From SFFI01 sp964398655 (GTDB taxonomy: Bacteria; Bacillota; Clostridia; Saccharofermentanales; DTU023), in NCBI GenBank assembly GCA_964398655.1, contig CAYNNG010000012.1, forward strand, positions 1 through 47,337: a DNA stretch of 47,337 nt, in the 5' to 3' direction. Position numbers and translations under genes: made by a program. Of the stretch, positions 1 through 6,733 are shown piece by piece. Within the stretch, counting starts at the first letter, position 1. Every line of letters begins with the position of its first letter. Below the pieces are notes generated by a model. The model saw only the letters and a list, made by a program, of their open reading frames with translations. It was not told the origin of the DNA and searched no databases.

Positions 1-1453
1 ATTCACTCTCACTAAGACTAAGCTCCCAAGCTTTAAGCAGGAGGTTTTGATAGTTATCTTGGAAATAGAAGGTATCCTCCTGCCCAGGCCGGTAGAGAAA
101 ACCCTGCCCCGCGGGAATAGAGTCTCCTCTGGTTAGAAGTTTCAGGCTTTGATTGGCCAGATCCAGGCTTAGGCTTTGACCCGCCAGGAGGCTGACTTCT
201 TTATAGGCTAGGAGAGCGGGCAGGGAGGTCTCATCTCCTATGGGTGTAAGGTTTATTTGGTTATAGCTTTCATAGAACTGACCAGCTGTCATAAGCAGCT
301 GATTGAAGGTCAAGAGATCTTCTGGCTTCCCCTCACCTACTTCCCAGAGATAACGGATTTGGGTCAAACTGGCTAAGGTATCCGCTTGGAAGGTCGAGCC
401 CGCGGAGGGCACATAGGACTGGGTCGCGGGGTCCCAGGCATAGGCATAAAAGCCCGAGTCCAAGCGGGCCTTGCGCGCGATCTCCAGCCACTTATCCGCC
501 ATGTCCTGCCAGGCAGGATCTCGCGAGGCCAGGGCTTGTAAAACCCAAAGGTCTATCTGGTCTAAGCGTACTACCTCCAGGTCACGCTCCGCCTGGTAAG
601 ATTCTTTTTCGTTCGAGGACAAGACGGTAGGTATGACTTCCTCAAAATCTTCATGGTGGGCCAAGTCTAAGTCTGCGGCAAAAAGCGGGAGAAGTTCCCC
701 GCTCAAGCGGTCGATTTCCGCAAAGACCTCATCCTCCGGCCAGTACTGGCTAGCCAAAAATAGCTGGCGCAGATAGGCCAATTTGGCGGGCCAGCTGCTG
801 CTAGGAGCTTCAGGTCCCAGCTGGTCAGCGTAGGTCTCGCTGATACTCACTTGTGCCTGCCTGAAGGCTTTGCTGTCACGCTGTGCCAAGAGGACCTGTA
901 AGTGTAAGAGAGCATCCTCCAGGCTAAGCTTGGCTTGAGGCTGGGCCTGTAAAGTCAAAGCACTGGCAGGATTATCCCGCTCCGCATGCAGCAAGAGACT
1001 TTGGTCAGCATACTGGTCGGATAAATCTGCGCCGGATTCAGTTTCCAGGCGGAAAGCCTGGTTAAGCCGGTCTAACAAGCCAGCTTCCCCACTCAAAAGC
1101 TGATAGGAGGTCTTTTGTAATTGGGCTACGGGCAGCAGGTCCCAGCTCACTGGGGAAGGAGCTGCCTGGGGCCGGGGCCAGAGAAAATAGGCCAGACCTA
1201 GGCCTACAATGAGGATGACACAAAAAAGCAGAATCCAGCCTTTTTTACCATTAAAGCGCGAGCCATGACTCCGCATGCGGTCAAAAAACACTTCACCAAA
1301 ATGCTGGTCAACCTTTTCTAAGAGAGGTTTGCGCATGTCCTGACCAGGCATGGGCGGAATAGGATACTTATCTAAACGATCCTGGTCCTCCGACTTTTGC
1401 TGGTCGAGAGGTAAATTATCGGGTCTGCCTTGTTCTTTATCTTGCTGTGTCAT
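1..1453 (-). CDS. Membrane-anchored extracellular protein, helical-toroid-like (3' end outside window)
   Basis: An open frame runs from the ATG at 1453 to the window edge without a stop (484 codons seen). The first 70 residues are polar and cytoplasmic-looking, residues about 72-92 form one hydrophobic membrane segment, and the rest (from about residue 100) is a large outside domain rich in paired amphipathic helices with many Trp, Tyr and Leu. This resembles membrane-anchored clostridial proteins with an (alpha/alpha) toroid, such as glycoside hydrolase family 8-like proteins, but I see no catalytic motif I can name, so the function is open. AAAGGA lies about 12 bases before the ATG. It is divergent from the tmcAL-like gene, with which it shares an 88-base promoter region. 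The family guess is weak; the existence of the gene is well supported by the long frame and anchor topology. Confidence 0.75.
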   Translation of the reverse strand, partial: MTQQDKEQGRPDNLPLDQQKSEDQDRLDKYPIPPMPGQDMRKPLLEKVDQHFGEVFFDRMRSHGSRFNGKKGWILLFCVILIVGLGLAYFLWPRPQAAPSPVSWDLLPVAQLQKTSYQLLSGEAGLLDRLNQAFRLETESGADLSDQYADQSLLLHAERDNPASALTLQAQPQAKLSLEDALLHLQVLLAQRDSKAFRQAQVSISETYADQLGPEAPSSSWPAKLAYLRQLFLASQYWPEDEVFAEIDRLSGELLPLFAADLDLAHHEDFEEVIPTVLSSNEKESYQAERDLEVVRLDQIDLWVLQALASRDPAWQDMADKWLEIARKARLDSGFYAYAWDPATQSYVPSAGSTFQADTLASLTQIRYLWEVGEGKPEDLLTFNQLLMTAGQFYESYNQINLTPIGDETSLPALLAYKEVSLLAGQSLSLDLANQSLKLLTRGDSIPAGQGFLYRPGQEDTFYFQDNYQNLLLKAWELSLSESE

Positions 1454-1505
1454 GAATTTATGCATTCCTTTGCTGACTCAAAAGGCCTATGGACACATGG
1501 GCTTC

Positions 1506-1514
1506 TGCTATAAT
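1506..1514 (+). promoter_or_regulatory. Extended -10 promoter for the tmcAL-like gene
   Basis: TGCTATAAT is a perfect extended -10 element (TGnTATAAT). No good -35 is visible at 17 bases; TGGACA at 1490-1495 is too close. AAGGAG (1524-1529) and the ATG at 1542 follow. Confidence 0.6.
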
Positions 1515-1539
1515 AGCCGGGCTAAGGAGATTTAAGCAA
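1510..1539 (-). promoter_or_regulatory. Possible divergent promoter for the left-edge membrane protein
   Basis: Read on the minus strand, TTGCTT (1534-1539), an 18-base spacer and TATTAT (1510-1515) form a fair sigma-A-type promoter. Its -10 lies on the same bases as the plus-strand TATAAT, so the two promoters would exclude each other. Confidence 0.35.
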
Positions 1540-1541
1540 GC

Positions 1542-2825
1542 ATGCATGTTGTGGGAATAATTGCCGAATACAATCCCTTTCATCGAGGGCACTTAAGCCA
1601 ATTGGCTTGGGTGAAGGATAAACTGGGGCCGGATACGAAAATCGTGATCGCTCTGTCCTCTTATTTTTGTCAGAGAGCCTGTCCCAGTTTGCAAAGTCCT
1701 CGTCAGAGGGCCAGGGCCGCTGTAACAGCAGGCGCGGACTTAGTCCTACTCCTGCCTCAGTATTTTTCCAGCACCGCTGGTGAGACTTATGCCCAGGCTG
1801 GGGTAAGCCTTCTGGCAGCTTCTGGCCTGGTGAGGACCCAAGCCGCTTCAGCAGAAATCTCCGACAAAACCTTAATACAGGAGGCTGCTCGCTTGATCTC
1901 TCCGGAAAGCCCTGAGCTCAAGGCTGCCATCCGGGACCTCATTGGTGAAGGTCTAAGTCCTCATCAGGCCAGGGCGAACGCTCTCCTCCACCTAGGCGCT
2001 GATCCCCAAGTTATTGAAGTTTTTAATAGGCCTAATGCCCGACTCTGCGCAGAATATTTGGCCGCCAGGACTAGACTGCCTGCCGGCTGGCCTAAGCCGG
2101 GCTTTTTCCTTTGTCCGCGTAAAGAGGACAACCGGGGAGCAAGCAGCTTGCGGGCCCTGGTTGAGCAAGCCGCCCTCCAAAGTAAGCAAGAATCCACCTG
2201 GCTGGCCCCTTGGGACCAGGAAGGCGCTGCTCAAGCCGCTTCCACCCCTACCCTGCTTACGCTGGACTTGGTACAGGAGCTTGCGGCCCATATGCCTACG
2301 GAAAGCCTCAGCCTCCTCTTAAACGACCTCAGGCAAGGAAATTTTGTGATAAATCCTAGCTTCCTCGACTTAGCTAGACTGTCGCTCACCCGCGTAAATT
2401 CGCCTGCAGACCTAGCCGTTTATCGCGATATGCAGGGAGGTTTGGCCGAGCGGGTCTTCTCCAAGGCTGGAGATCAAGATTTGCTAACCTCTGTTACAGC
2501 CAAAAATTTCCCTCCCGGCAGAGTTCAGAGGGCCTTAAGCTCCTATCTCTTAGGTATTGATCAAGCGCTGATGAGTCAAGCGGGAGACCAACCCGCCTAT
2601 CTCTTTCCCCTAGCCTTTAACCGGGATGGCCGCTATATTCTGCGCAAGATGCAAGAAAAAGCCAGGATCCCTGTTTTCTCACGTTTTTCCGAAACCGCAA
2701 ATTCGGACGATCCCGCAGTACGCGCCCAAGCTTTAGTTGAGCGGAGAGCAGCTGTTCTCTGGTCCTACTTGGCAGGCAAACCCGAACTGGAAAACGAGCT
2801 CTTAGAGCCGCCCGTCCAATTATAG
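1542..2825 (+). CDS. tmcAL: tRNA(Met) cytidine acetate ligase TmcAL-like (YlbM family)
   Basis: Members of this nucleotidyltransferase-like family make N4-acetylcytidine at the wobble position of elongator tRNA-Met, using acetate and ATP. The N-terminus carries the family signature GIIAEYNPFHRGH (residues 5-17), containing the HxGH-type nucleotide-binding motif, and the 427-residue length fits the family. The start ATG is preceded by AAGGAG at 1524-1529 and by an extended -10. It is one of only two plus-strand genes here and converges with tyrS, whose terminator lies directly after its stop. The first residues align with the family without an extension, which supports the start. The family is often listed under its old names, nucleotidyltransferase or YlbM; the biochemical role is transferred from Bacillus subtilis. 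Confidence 0.88.
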   Translation: MHVVGIIAEYNPFHRGHLSQLAWVKDKLGPDTKIVIALSSYFCQRACPSLQSPRQRARAAVTAGADLVLLLPQYFSSTAGETYAQAGVSLLAASGLVRTQAASAEISDKTLIQEAARLISPESPELKAAIRDLIGEGLSPHQARANALLHLGADPQVIEVFNRPNARLCAEYLAARTRLPAGWPKPGFFLCPRKEDNRGASSLRALVEQAALQSKQESTWLAPWDQEGAAQAASTPTLLTLDLVQELAAHMPTESLSLLLNDLRQGNFVINPSFLDLARLSLTRVNSPADLAVYRDMQGGLAERVFSKAGDQDLLTSVTAKNFPPGRVQRALSSYLLGIDQALMSQAGDQPAYLFPLAFNRDGRYILRKMQEKARIPVFSRFSETANSDDPAVRAQALVERRAAVLWSYLAGKPELENELLEPPVQL

Positions 2826-2832
2826 AGTCCAT

Positions 2833-2868
2833 AAAAAAGCTCTAAGCAACTTGCGGGTTGCTTAGAGC
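2833..2868 (-). terminator. Intrinsic terminator of tyrS
   Basis: Perfect 12-bp stem (2839-2850 with 2857-2868) and a 6-base loop. On the minus strand it is followed by six T (2833-2838), so it ends leftward transcription from tyrS. On the plus strand no T-run follows, so it is a weaker stop for the tmcAL-like gene. Confidence 0.85.
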
Positions 2869-2908
2869 CAGTTAGTTAATTAGAGCCAGATAGTTAAAGA
2901 CTCGACGC

Positions 2909-4147
2909 TTAAAATTTGCCTTCAAACTTTAAGGCGAAATAATTCTTTTTGCCTCGGCGGACCACGGCCGCACCCTCTTGCAGATCAGACTTTTCCAAAG
3001 TGCGATTGAAGTCGCTTACTGCTTCTTCGTTAAGGCTGAGACCGTTTTGCTTGATCAAGCGGCGCCCTTCCGACTTAGAGGGAATAAAGTCAAAATCTAC
3101 TAAGATGTCTAAGAGGGGTCTGCCGAAATCCTCTTCCTTCAGTTCCCTGCCGGGCATGCCTTCAGCCCTGCCTGCGCCTTGAGCCCCGAAAATTTCTTCA
3201 GCTTGGGCTTCGGCTTGTTTGGCTTTTTCCTCGCCATGTACCAGGCTGGTAACCTCTAAAGCCAAGCGCTTTTTGGCCTCATTAATTGCTGAGCCTTCCA
3301 GTTTGGCGTAATCCGCAATTTCTTCCAAAGGCATGTAGGTCAAGAGCTTCATGCATTTGATTACATCGCGGTCATCAATATTCCGCCAGTATTGGTAGAA
3401 GTCATAAACTGGCAGCTTTTCTTCGTCCAGCCACAGGGCGCCAGAAGAAGTTTTACCCATCTTCTCCCCATCCGCCTTGGTCAGCAGGGTAAAAGTCAGA
3501 GCATAGGCTGGGCCCAGGCCCTTCCTGCGAATCAAGTCCGTACCGGCCAAGATATTCGACCATTGGTCATCTCCGCCCAGCTGCAATTTGCAGTTCTCCG
3601 TTTGATAGAGGTGGAGGAAATCGTTGGCCTGTAGGAGCATGTAGTTAAATTCCAAGAAAGTAAGGCCTTGTTCCAGACGGTTTTTATAGCACTCAGCCGC
3701 CAGCATGCGGTTAACTGAAAAGTGCGGACCGACCTCGCGCAGGAAATCAATATAATTCAGAGGTAAAATCCAGTCTGCATTGTTAACAAAGATCGCCTTG
3801 CCCTCGGAAAAGTCAATAAAACGGCCCATCTGCTTGCGGAAGCTGTCGACGTTATGCTGGACCCGCTCCGGTGTAAGCAGCTGGCGCATATCCGTACGTC
3901 CCGAAGGGTCACCGATCATGCCCGTGCCCCCACCTAAGAGGACTACCGGCCGGTGGCCAGCTTTCTGTAAATGGGACATAGCCATAAGCTGTAAGAGATG
4001 GCCCACATGTAGGCTGTCTGCGGTAGGATCGTAACCCGTATAGAAACTAATCGGCTCGCTGCCGAGTAGGTCGCGCAGTTCATCTGCGTGGGAAACCTGG
4101 GCAATATAGCCGCGTTCTGCTAAGACATCATATACGTTCTTGGTCAT
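2909..4147 (-). CDS. tyrS: Tyrosyl-tRNA synthetase
   Basis: Class I aminoacyl-tRNA synthetase that charges tRNA-Tyr. Visible features are the HIGH-type motif HVGH (residues 47-50), the tyrosine-site block LGGGTGMIGDPSG (71-83), GGDDQWSN (191-198), the KMSKS-type motif KMGKT (229-233), and a C-terminal S4 RNA-binding domain (about 345-412). The 412-residue length is normal for bacterial TyrS. AAGGAGG lies 4 bases before the ATG. The gene is a single unit with its own promoter (4213-4241) and terminator (2833-2868). The leader between promoter and start is only about 60 bases, too short for a T-box, which is unusual for a Firmicutes tyrS. Confidence 0.97.
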   Translation of the reverse strand: MTKNVYDVLAERGYIAQVSHADELRDLLGSEPISFYTGYDPTADSLHVGHLLQLMAMSHLQKAGHRPVVLLGGGTGMIGDPSGRTDMRQLLTPERVQHNVDSFRKQMGRFIDFSEGKAIFVNNADWILPLNYIDFLREVGPHFSVNRMLAAECYKNRLEQGLTFLEFNYMLLQANDFLHLYQTENCKLQLGGDDQWSNILAGTDLIRRKGLGPAYALTFTLLTKADGEKMGKTSSGALWLDEEKLPVYDFYQYWRNIDDRDVIKCMKLLTYMPLEEIADYAKLEGSAINEAKKRLALEVTSLVHGEEKAKQAEAQAEEIFGAQGAGRAEGMPGRELKEEDFGRPLLDILVDFDFIPSKSEGRRLIKQNGLSLNEEAVSDFNRTLEKSDLQEGAAVVRRGKKNYFALKFEGKF

Positions 4148-4212
4148 GGGTCCTCCTTAAAACACAAGTCACAGCCTGATAATTCTTCCAAACTTGACTG
4201 AGATATTTTCCT

Positions 4213-4241
4213 ATTCTAGTCCAGACCCTGTGCAGGGTCAA
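4213..4241 (-). promoter_or_regulatory. Sigma-A promoter of tyrS
   Basis: Minus strand: TTGACC (4236-4241), 17-base spacer, TAGAAT (4213-4218). A 6-bp inverted repeat GACCCT/AGGGTC with a 4-base centre (4224-4239) covers most of the -35 and the spacer; it could be an operator or just a hairpin remnant. Confidence 0.75.
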
Positions 4242-4256
4242 AAAATCTTGCGAGCA

Positions 4257-5021
4257 CTAAAGCTTAAGTTTCACTTGATCTTTGTCCTCGCGGCTAAGTA
4301 CTAACCTGAGCGTCCCCTGGGTAAACTCTACTTGGATTTCCTCACCCGCTAGGGGTTGGTTGGAGATCCCCAGGTTTATCCCCTGATAAAGCTTGCGGTT
4401 TTCCAAGGGCCACATGGTACCCCGCAGACTTAGGCCGCTGACCTCCGGGCTGACCGCCAGAAGGGAAATGTAAGCTTCTGACCTACCCTGGTCTGGCAGC
4501 TTAAGTTGGGCCTGGCAAGGTCCCTTAAGGGTCCACACCTCCGTAAGCCCATCTGTCACCAGGAAGGCCAGGTCAGGCTGGGCATAACGTCCAGCCAGAT
4601 CTAGGTTAGCCAGGACATGGTCCACCCGAGAGCCCAGCCCCGCCAAGAGCATGATGCCGGACCCCGCTAGGCCTATGGATAGAGGGACTTGCCCTCCCTC
4701 TAGGACTTTTGAGCTCTGAGGCCCCTGTCCTCTGCGCCAGGCATATTCTTGTTCCAGCATATAGTGAAGAGCTAAGGCCGAATCTGGTTCATCTTTTTTT
4801 ACAGGGAATTTTAATTGACCTATGTCCTGCTCTTGCAGGTAGGCTAAGCCTGCTGAGCTGAGGGAGTCATTATCTCCCACATGCATATGGGGTTTTAAGC
4901 CCAGCAGGCGGGCCCGGTCCAAGCCCCCGTCCGCTGTCCAGATTAAATCACAGGTCTCGGCCAGAGTCCGGATCCTTTTCGGAGCGCGCAGGTCACCGCT
5001 CAAAAATAGGGCTTGCCACAT
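4257..5021 (-). CDS. thiN: Thiamine pyrophosphokinase
   Basis: Transfers pyrophosphate from ATP to thiamine to make thiamine diphosphate. Recognisable family blocks are ADGG (residues 30-33), GDNDS (49-53, the GDxDS substrate motif) and KKDEPD (75-80, corresponding to the KDxTD motif with Pro in place of Thr). At 254 residues it is about 40 longer than usual; extra residues lie between about 90 and 115. The start is supported by AAAGGAG nine bases upstream, overlapping the rpe stop. It is the last gene of the def-to-thiN cluster, directly after rpe as in other Firmicutes. I see no clear terminator after it. Confidence 0.88.
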   Translation of the reverse strand: MWQALFLSGDLRAPKRIRTLAETCDLIWTADGGLDRARLLGLKPHMHVGDNDSLSSAGLAYLQEQDIGQLKFPVKKDEPDSALALHYMLEQEYAWRRGQGPQSSKVLEGGQVPLSIGLAGSGIMLLAGLGSRVDHVLANLDLAGRYAQPDLAFLVTDGLTEVWTLKGPCQAQLKLPDQGRSEAYISLLAVSPEVSGLSLRGTMWPLENRKLYQGINLGISNQPLAGEEIQVEFTQGTLRLVLSREDKDQVKLKL

Positions 5022-5034
5022 CTGAGAGGCTCCT

Positions 5035-5769
5035 TTAGATTAAAGCATTAGGCTTAGGTGTCCCCGCGGAGAGCCCAGCTCCCGCCAGCTGCCGCAGTTT
5101 CTTTATTTCTTCTGAAGGATTTTCCGCTTTGAATACTGCCGTTCCCGCCACAAAGAAGTTGGCGCCTGCTGCGGCTGCTCCACCTATGGTTTCCTTTTTG
5201 ATGCCGCCATCCACCTCTAGGAGGATATTGCGGCCACTCTCCTCAATCATCCGTCTGGCCTGGCTGATTTTGCCTTCCATTTCCGCAATGTAGGATTGAC
5301 CGCCAAAACCAGGATTCACAGTCATCAAGAGGATTTGGTCCAAGAAGGGTAAAAGATCTGCTAAGAGACTTACCGGTGTACCAGGATTTAAAGAAATACC
5401 CGCCAGGCAGCCCAAGCGGTGTATTTCCTGGATAAGTCTATGCGCGTGTGCGGCCGCTTCCCAGTGGAATACGATAATATCTGCGCCCGCCTGAGCAAAG
5501 ACCTCCAGCCAATCTTCTGGCCGGTCCACCATGAGGTGCACGTCCATGGGCTTGTCCCAATAAGGTCTTAGTTGCTTAACGAGACCAGGTCCATAGGAAA
5601 TGTTGGGGACAAAGTGGCCGTCCATAATATCTAGATGCAAGGCATCGGCATCCTGAATAGCTGCAAGCTCCTGTTTTAGTTGGGTGAAGTCCGCTGCCAA
5701 AAGCGATGGTGCAATAAGGGCTTGACCACTAGTCAACAGGTTTTGGGCCATGATGGTTGATTCGCGCAT
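5035..5769 (-). CDS. rpe: Ribulose-phosphate 3-epimerase
   Basis: Interconverts ribulose-5-phosphate and xylulose-5-phosphate in the pentose phosphate pathway. TIM-barrel features are APSLLAADF (20-28), HLDIMDGHFVPN (45-56, metal and catalytic residues), DVHLMV, MTVNPGFGGQ (phosphate loop region) and LEVDGGIK (second catalytic Asp). The length, 244 residues, is slightly above the usual 220 because of short N- and C-terminal tails. GGGAG sits 5 bases before the ATG; a second ATG at 5751 is possible. Lies between rsgA and thiN, the usual place. A second, diverged member of the same family occurs in the sugar operon at 32067-32287. Confidence 0.96.
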   Translation of the reverse strand: MRESTIMAQNLLTSGQALIAPSLLAADFTQLKQELAAIQDADALHLDIMDGHFVPNISYGPGLVKQLRPYWDKPMDVHLMVDRPEDWLEVFAQAGADIIVFHWEAAAHAHRLIQEIHRLGCLAGISLNPGTPVSLLADLLPFLDQILLMTVNPGFGGQSYIAEMEGKISQARRMIEESGRNILLEVDGGIKKETIGGAAAAGANFFVAGTAVFKAENPSEEIKKLRQLAGAGLSAGTPKPNALI

Positions 5770-5788
5770 AGTAACTCCCTATCAATAT

Positions 5789-6673
5789 TTAATAAAGCTT
5801 TTGTTCTTCTAAAGCCTGACGCAAGTTTATATACGTTGCCATCCGCTCAGGACTAATCTTGGCCTGGTCCTTGGCACAGCCCAAGTCCTGCAAATGTTTG
5901 CAGTCTGCAAAACGGCAGTAAGGGGCTATCGCCTGTAGTTCGGGATAGGCTGCCACAAGGTCTCGGGGCTCCAAGCCCATACTTTGGATGTCAATAGCTT
6001 GGAAACCCGGCGTATCCGCAATAAAAGCCGAGTCTAAGGCATAAATTTCTACAGACCGCGTAGTCTGCTTGCCCCTCCCCGCCTTGTCAGACAAGGAGCC
6101 GGTTTCCAAAACCTGGTCACCTAAAAGCCGATTCATCAAGGTTGACTTACCCACCCCGGATTGGCCGGCCAGAGCAGTAAATTTGTCTGCCAGCAGGACT
6201 TTGAACTGGTCTAAACTAGCCTGGTCGTCCCAGCCGGTGAAATAGAGAGGAAAGCCAGATGCCGCAAAATAATCCGTAAACTCCTGCCGGACTGCCGCGG
6301 CTTCAGGCAGGTCACATTTAGTTAATACGAGGAGAGGGCGGATCTGGTTATTGACGGCATAGCAAATCATGCGGTCTAAGTAGTGGAAGTCCACCCGCGG
6401 TAAAACCGCGGAGGATACCAACATTAACTGGTCCAGGTTAGCTAGGGGTGGTCTGCGCAATTCATTGCGGCGCGGCAGAATTTCTGTGATGAGCCAGGGA
6501 ATATCCGGGTCCGCAGAGGAAGTGTAAGTAACTAGATCACCAGGCAGGGGCTTGGTCGCAGTTTTGCGGAAGAGTCCGCGAGCCACGGCCTGGCCGCGGA
6601 AACCTGTGCTGGGGTTGGAGAGCAGATAAACGCCTGCCACTCCGCGCAAAATTCTCGCCTGATTTAGCTCCAC
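5789..6673 (-). CDS. rsgA: Ribosome small subunit-dependent GTPase RsgA
   Basis: Late 30S assembly GTPase. It has an N-terminal OB fold, then a circularly permuted GTPase with the motifs in the order G4 TKCD (118-121), G1 GQSGVGKS (170-177), G3 DTPG (220-223), and a C-terminal zinc site (Cys253, Cys258, His260, Cys266). Length 294 is typical. The start is GTG at 6671-6673, with GAGG a few bases upstream; an ATG two bases earlier is out of frame. Follows prkC by 48 bases, the conserved prpC-prkC-rsgA order. Confidence 0.95.
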   Translation of the reverse strand: MELNQARILRGVAGVYLLSNPSTGFRGQAVARGLFRKTATKPLPGDLVTYTSSADPDIPWLITEILPRRNELRRPPLANLDQLMLVSSAVLPRVDFHYLDRMICYAVNNQIRPLLVLTKCDLPEAAAVRQEFTDYFAASGFPLYFTGWDDQASLDQFKVLLADKFTALAGQSGVGKSTLMNRLLGDQVLETGSLSDKAGRGKQTTRSVEIYALDSAFIADTPGFQAIDIQSMGLEPRDLVAAYPELQAIAPYCRFADCKHLQDLGCAKDQAKISPERMATYINLRQALEEQKLY

Positions 6674-6702
6674 ATTTTCCTCACTTTAAACACCAAGAAT
6701 TT

Positions 6703-6733
6703 AGGTTACCGCGAATCTAGGTTAACGCAAATC
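6703..6733. repeat. Small tandem duplication across the prkC stop codon
   Basis: Two 15-base copies (6703-6717 and 6719-6733, 13 of 15 identical) sit in tandem with a 16-base period. The second contains the last codons and stop of prkC, so the C-terminal codons plus stop are repeated just downstream of the real stop. Confidence 0.7.

Noticed and set aside
1350..1535. 61-codon open frame on the plus strand before the tmcAL-like gene
   Set aside because: Overlaps the start of the minus-strand membrane protein, has no ribosome site and contains the promoter of the next gene.
4224..4239. GACCCT/AGGGTC hairpin as terminator of thiN
   Set aside because: On the minus strand the T-run lies before the hairpin, not after it, and the repeat overlaps the tyrS promoter.
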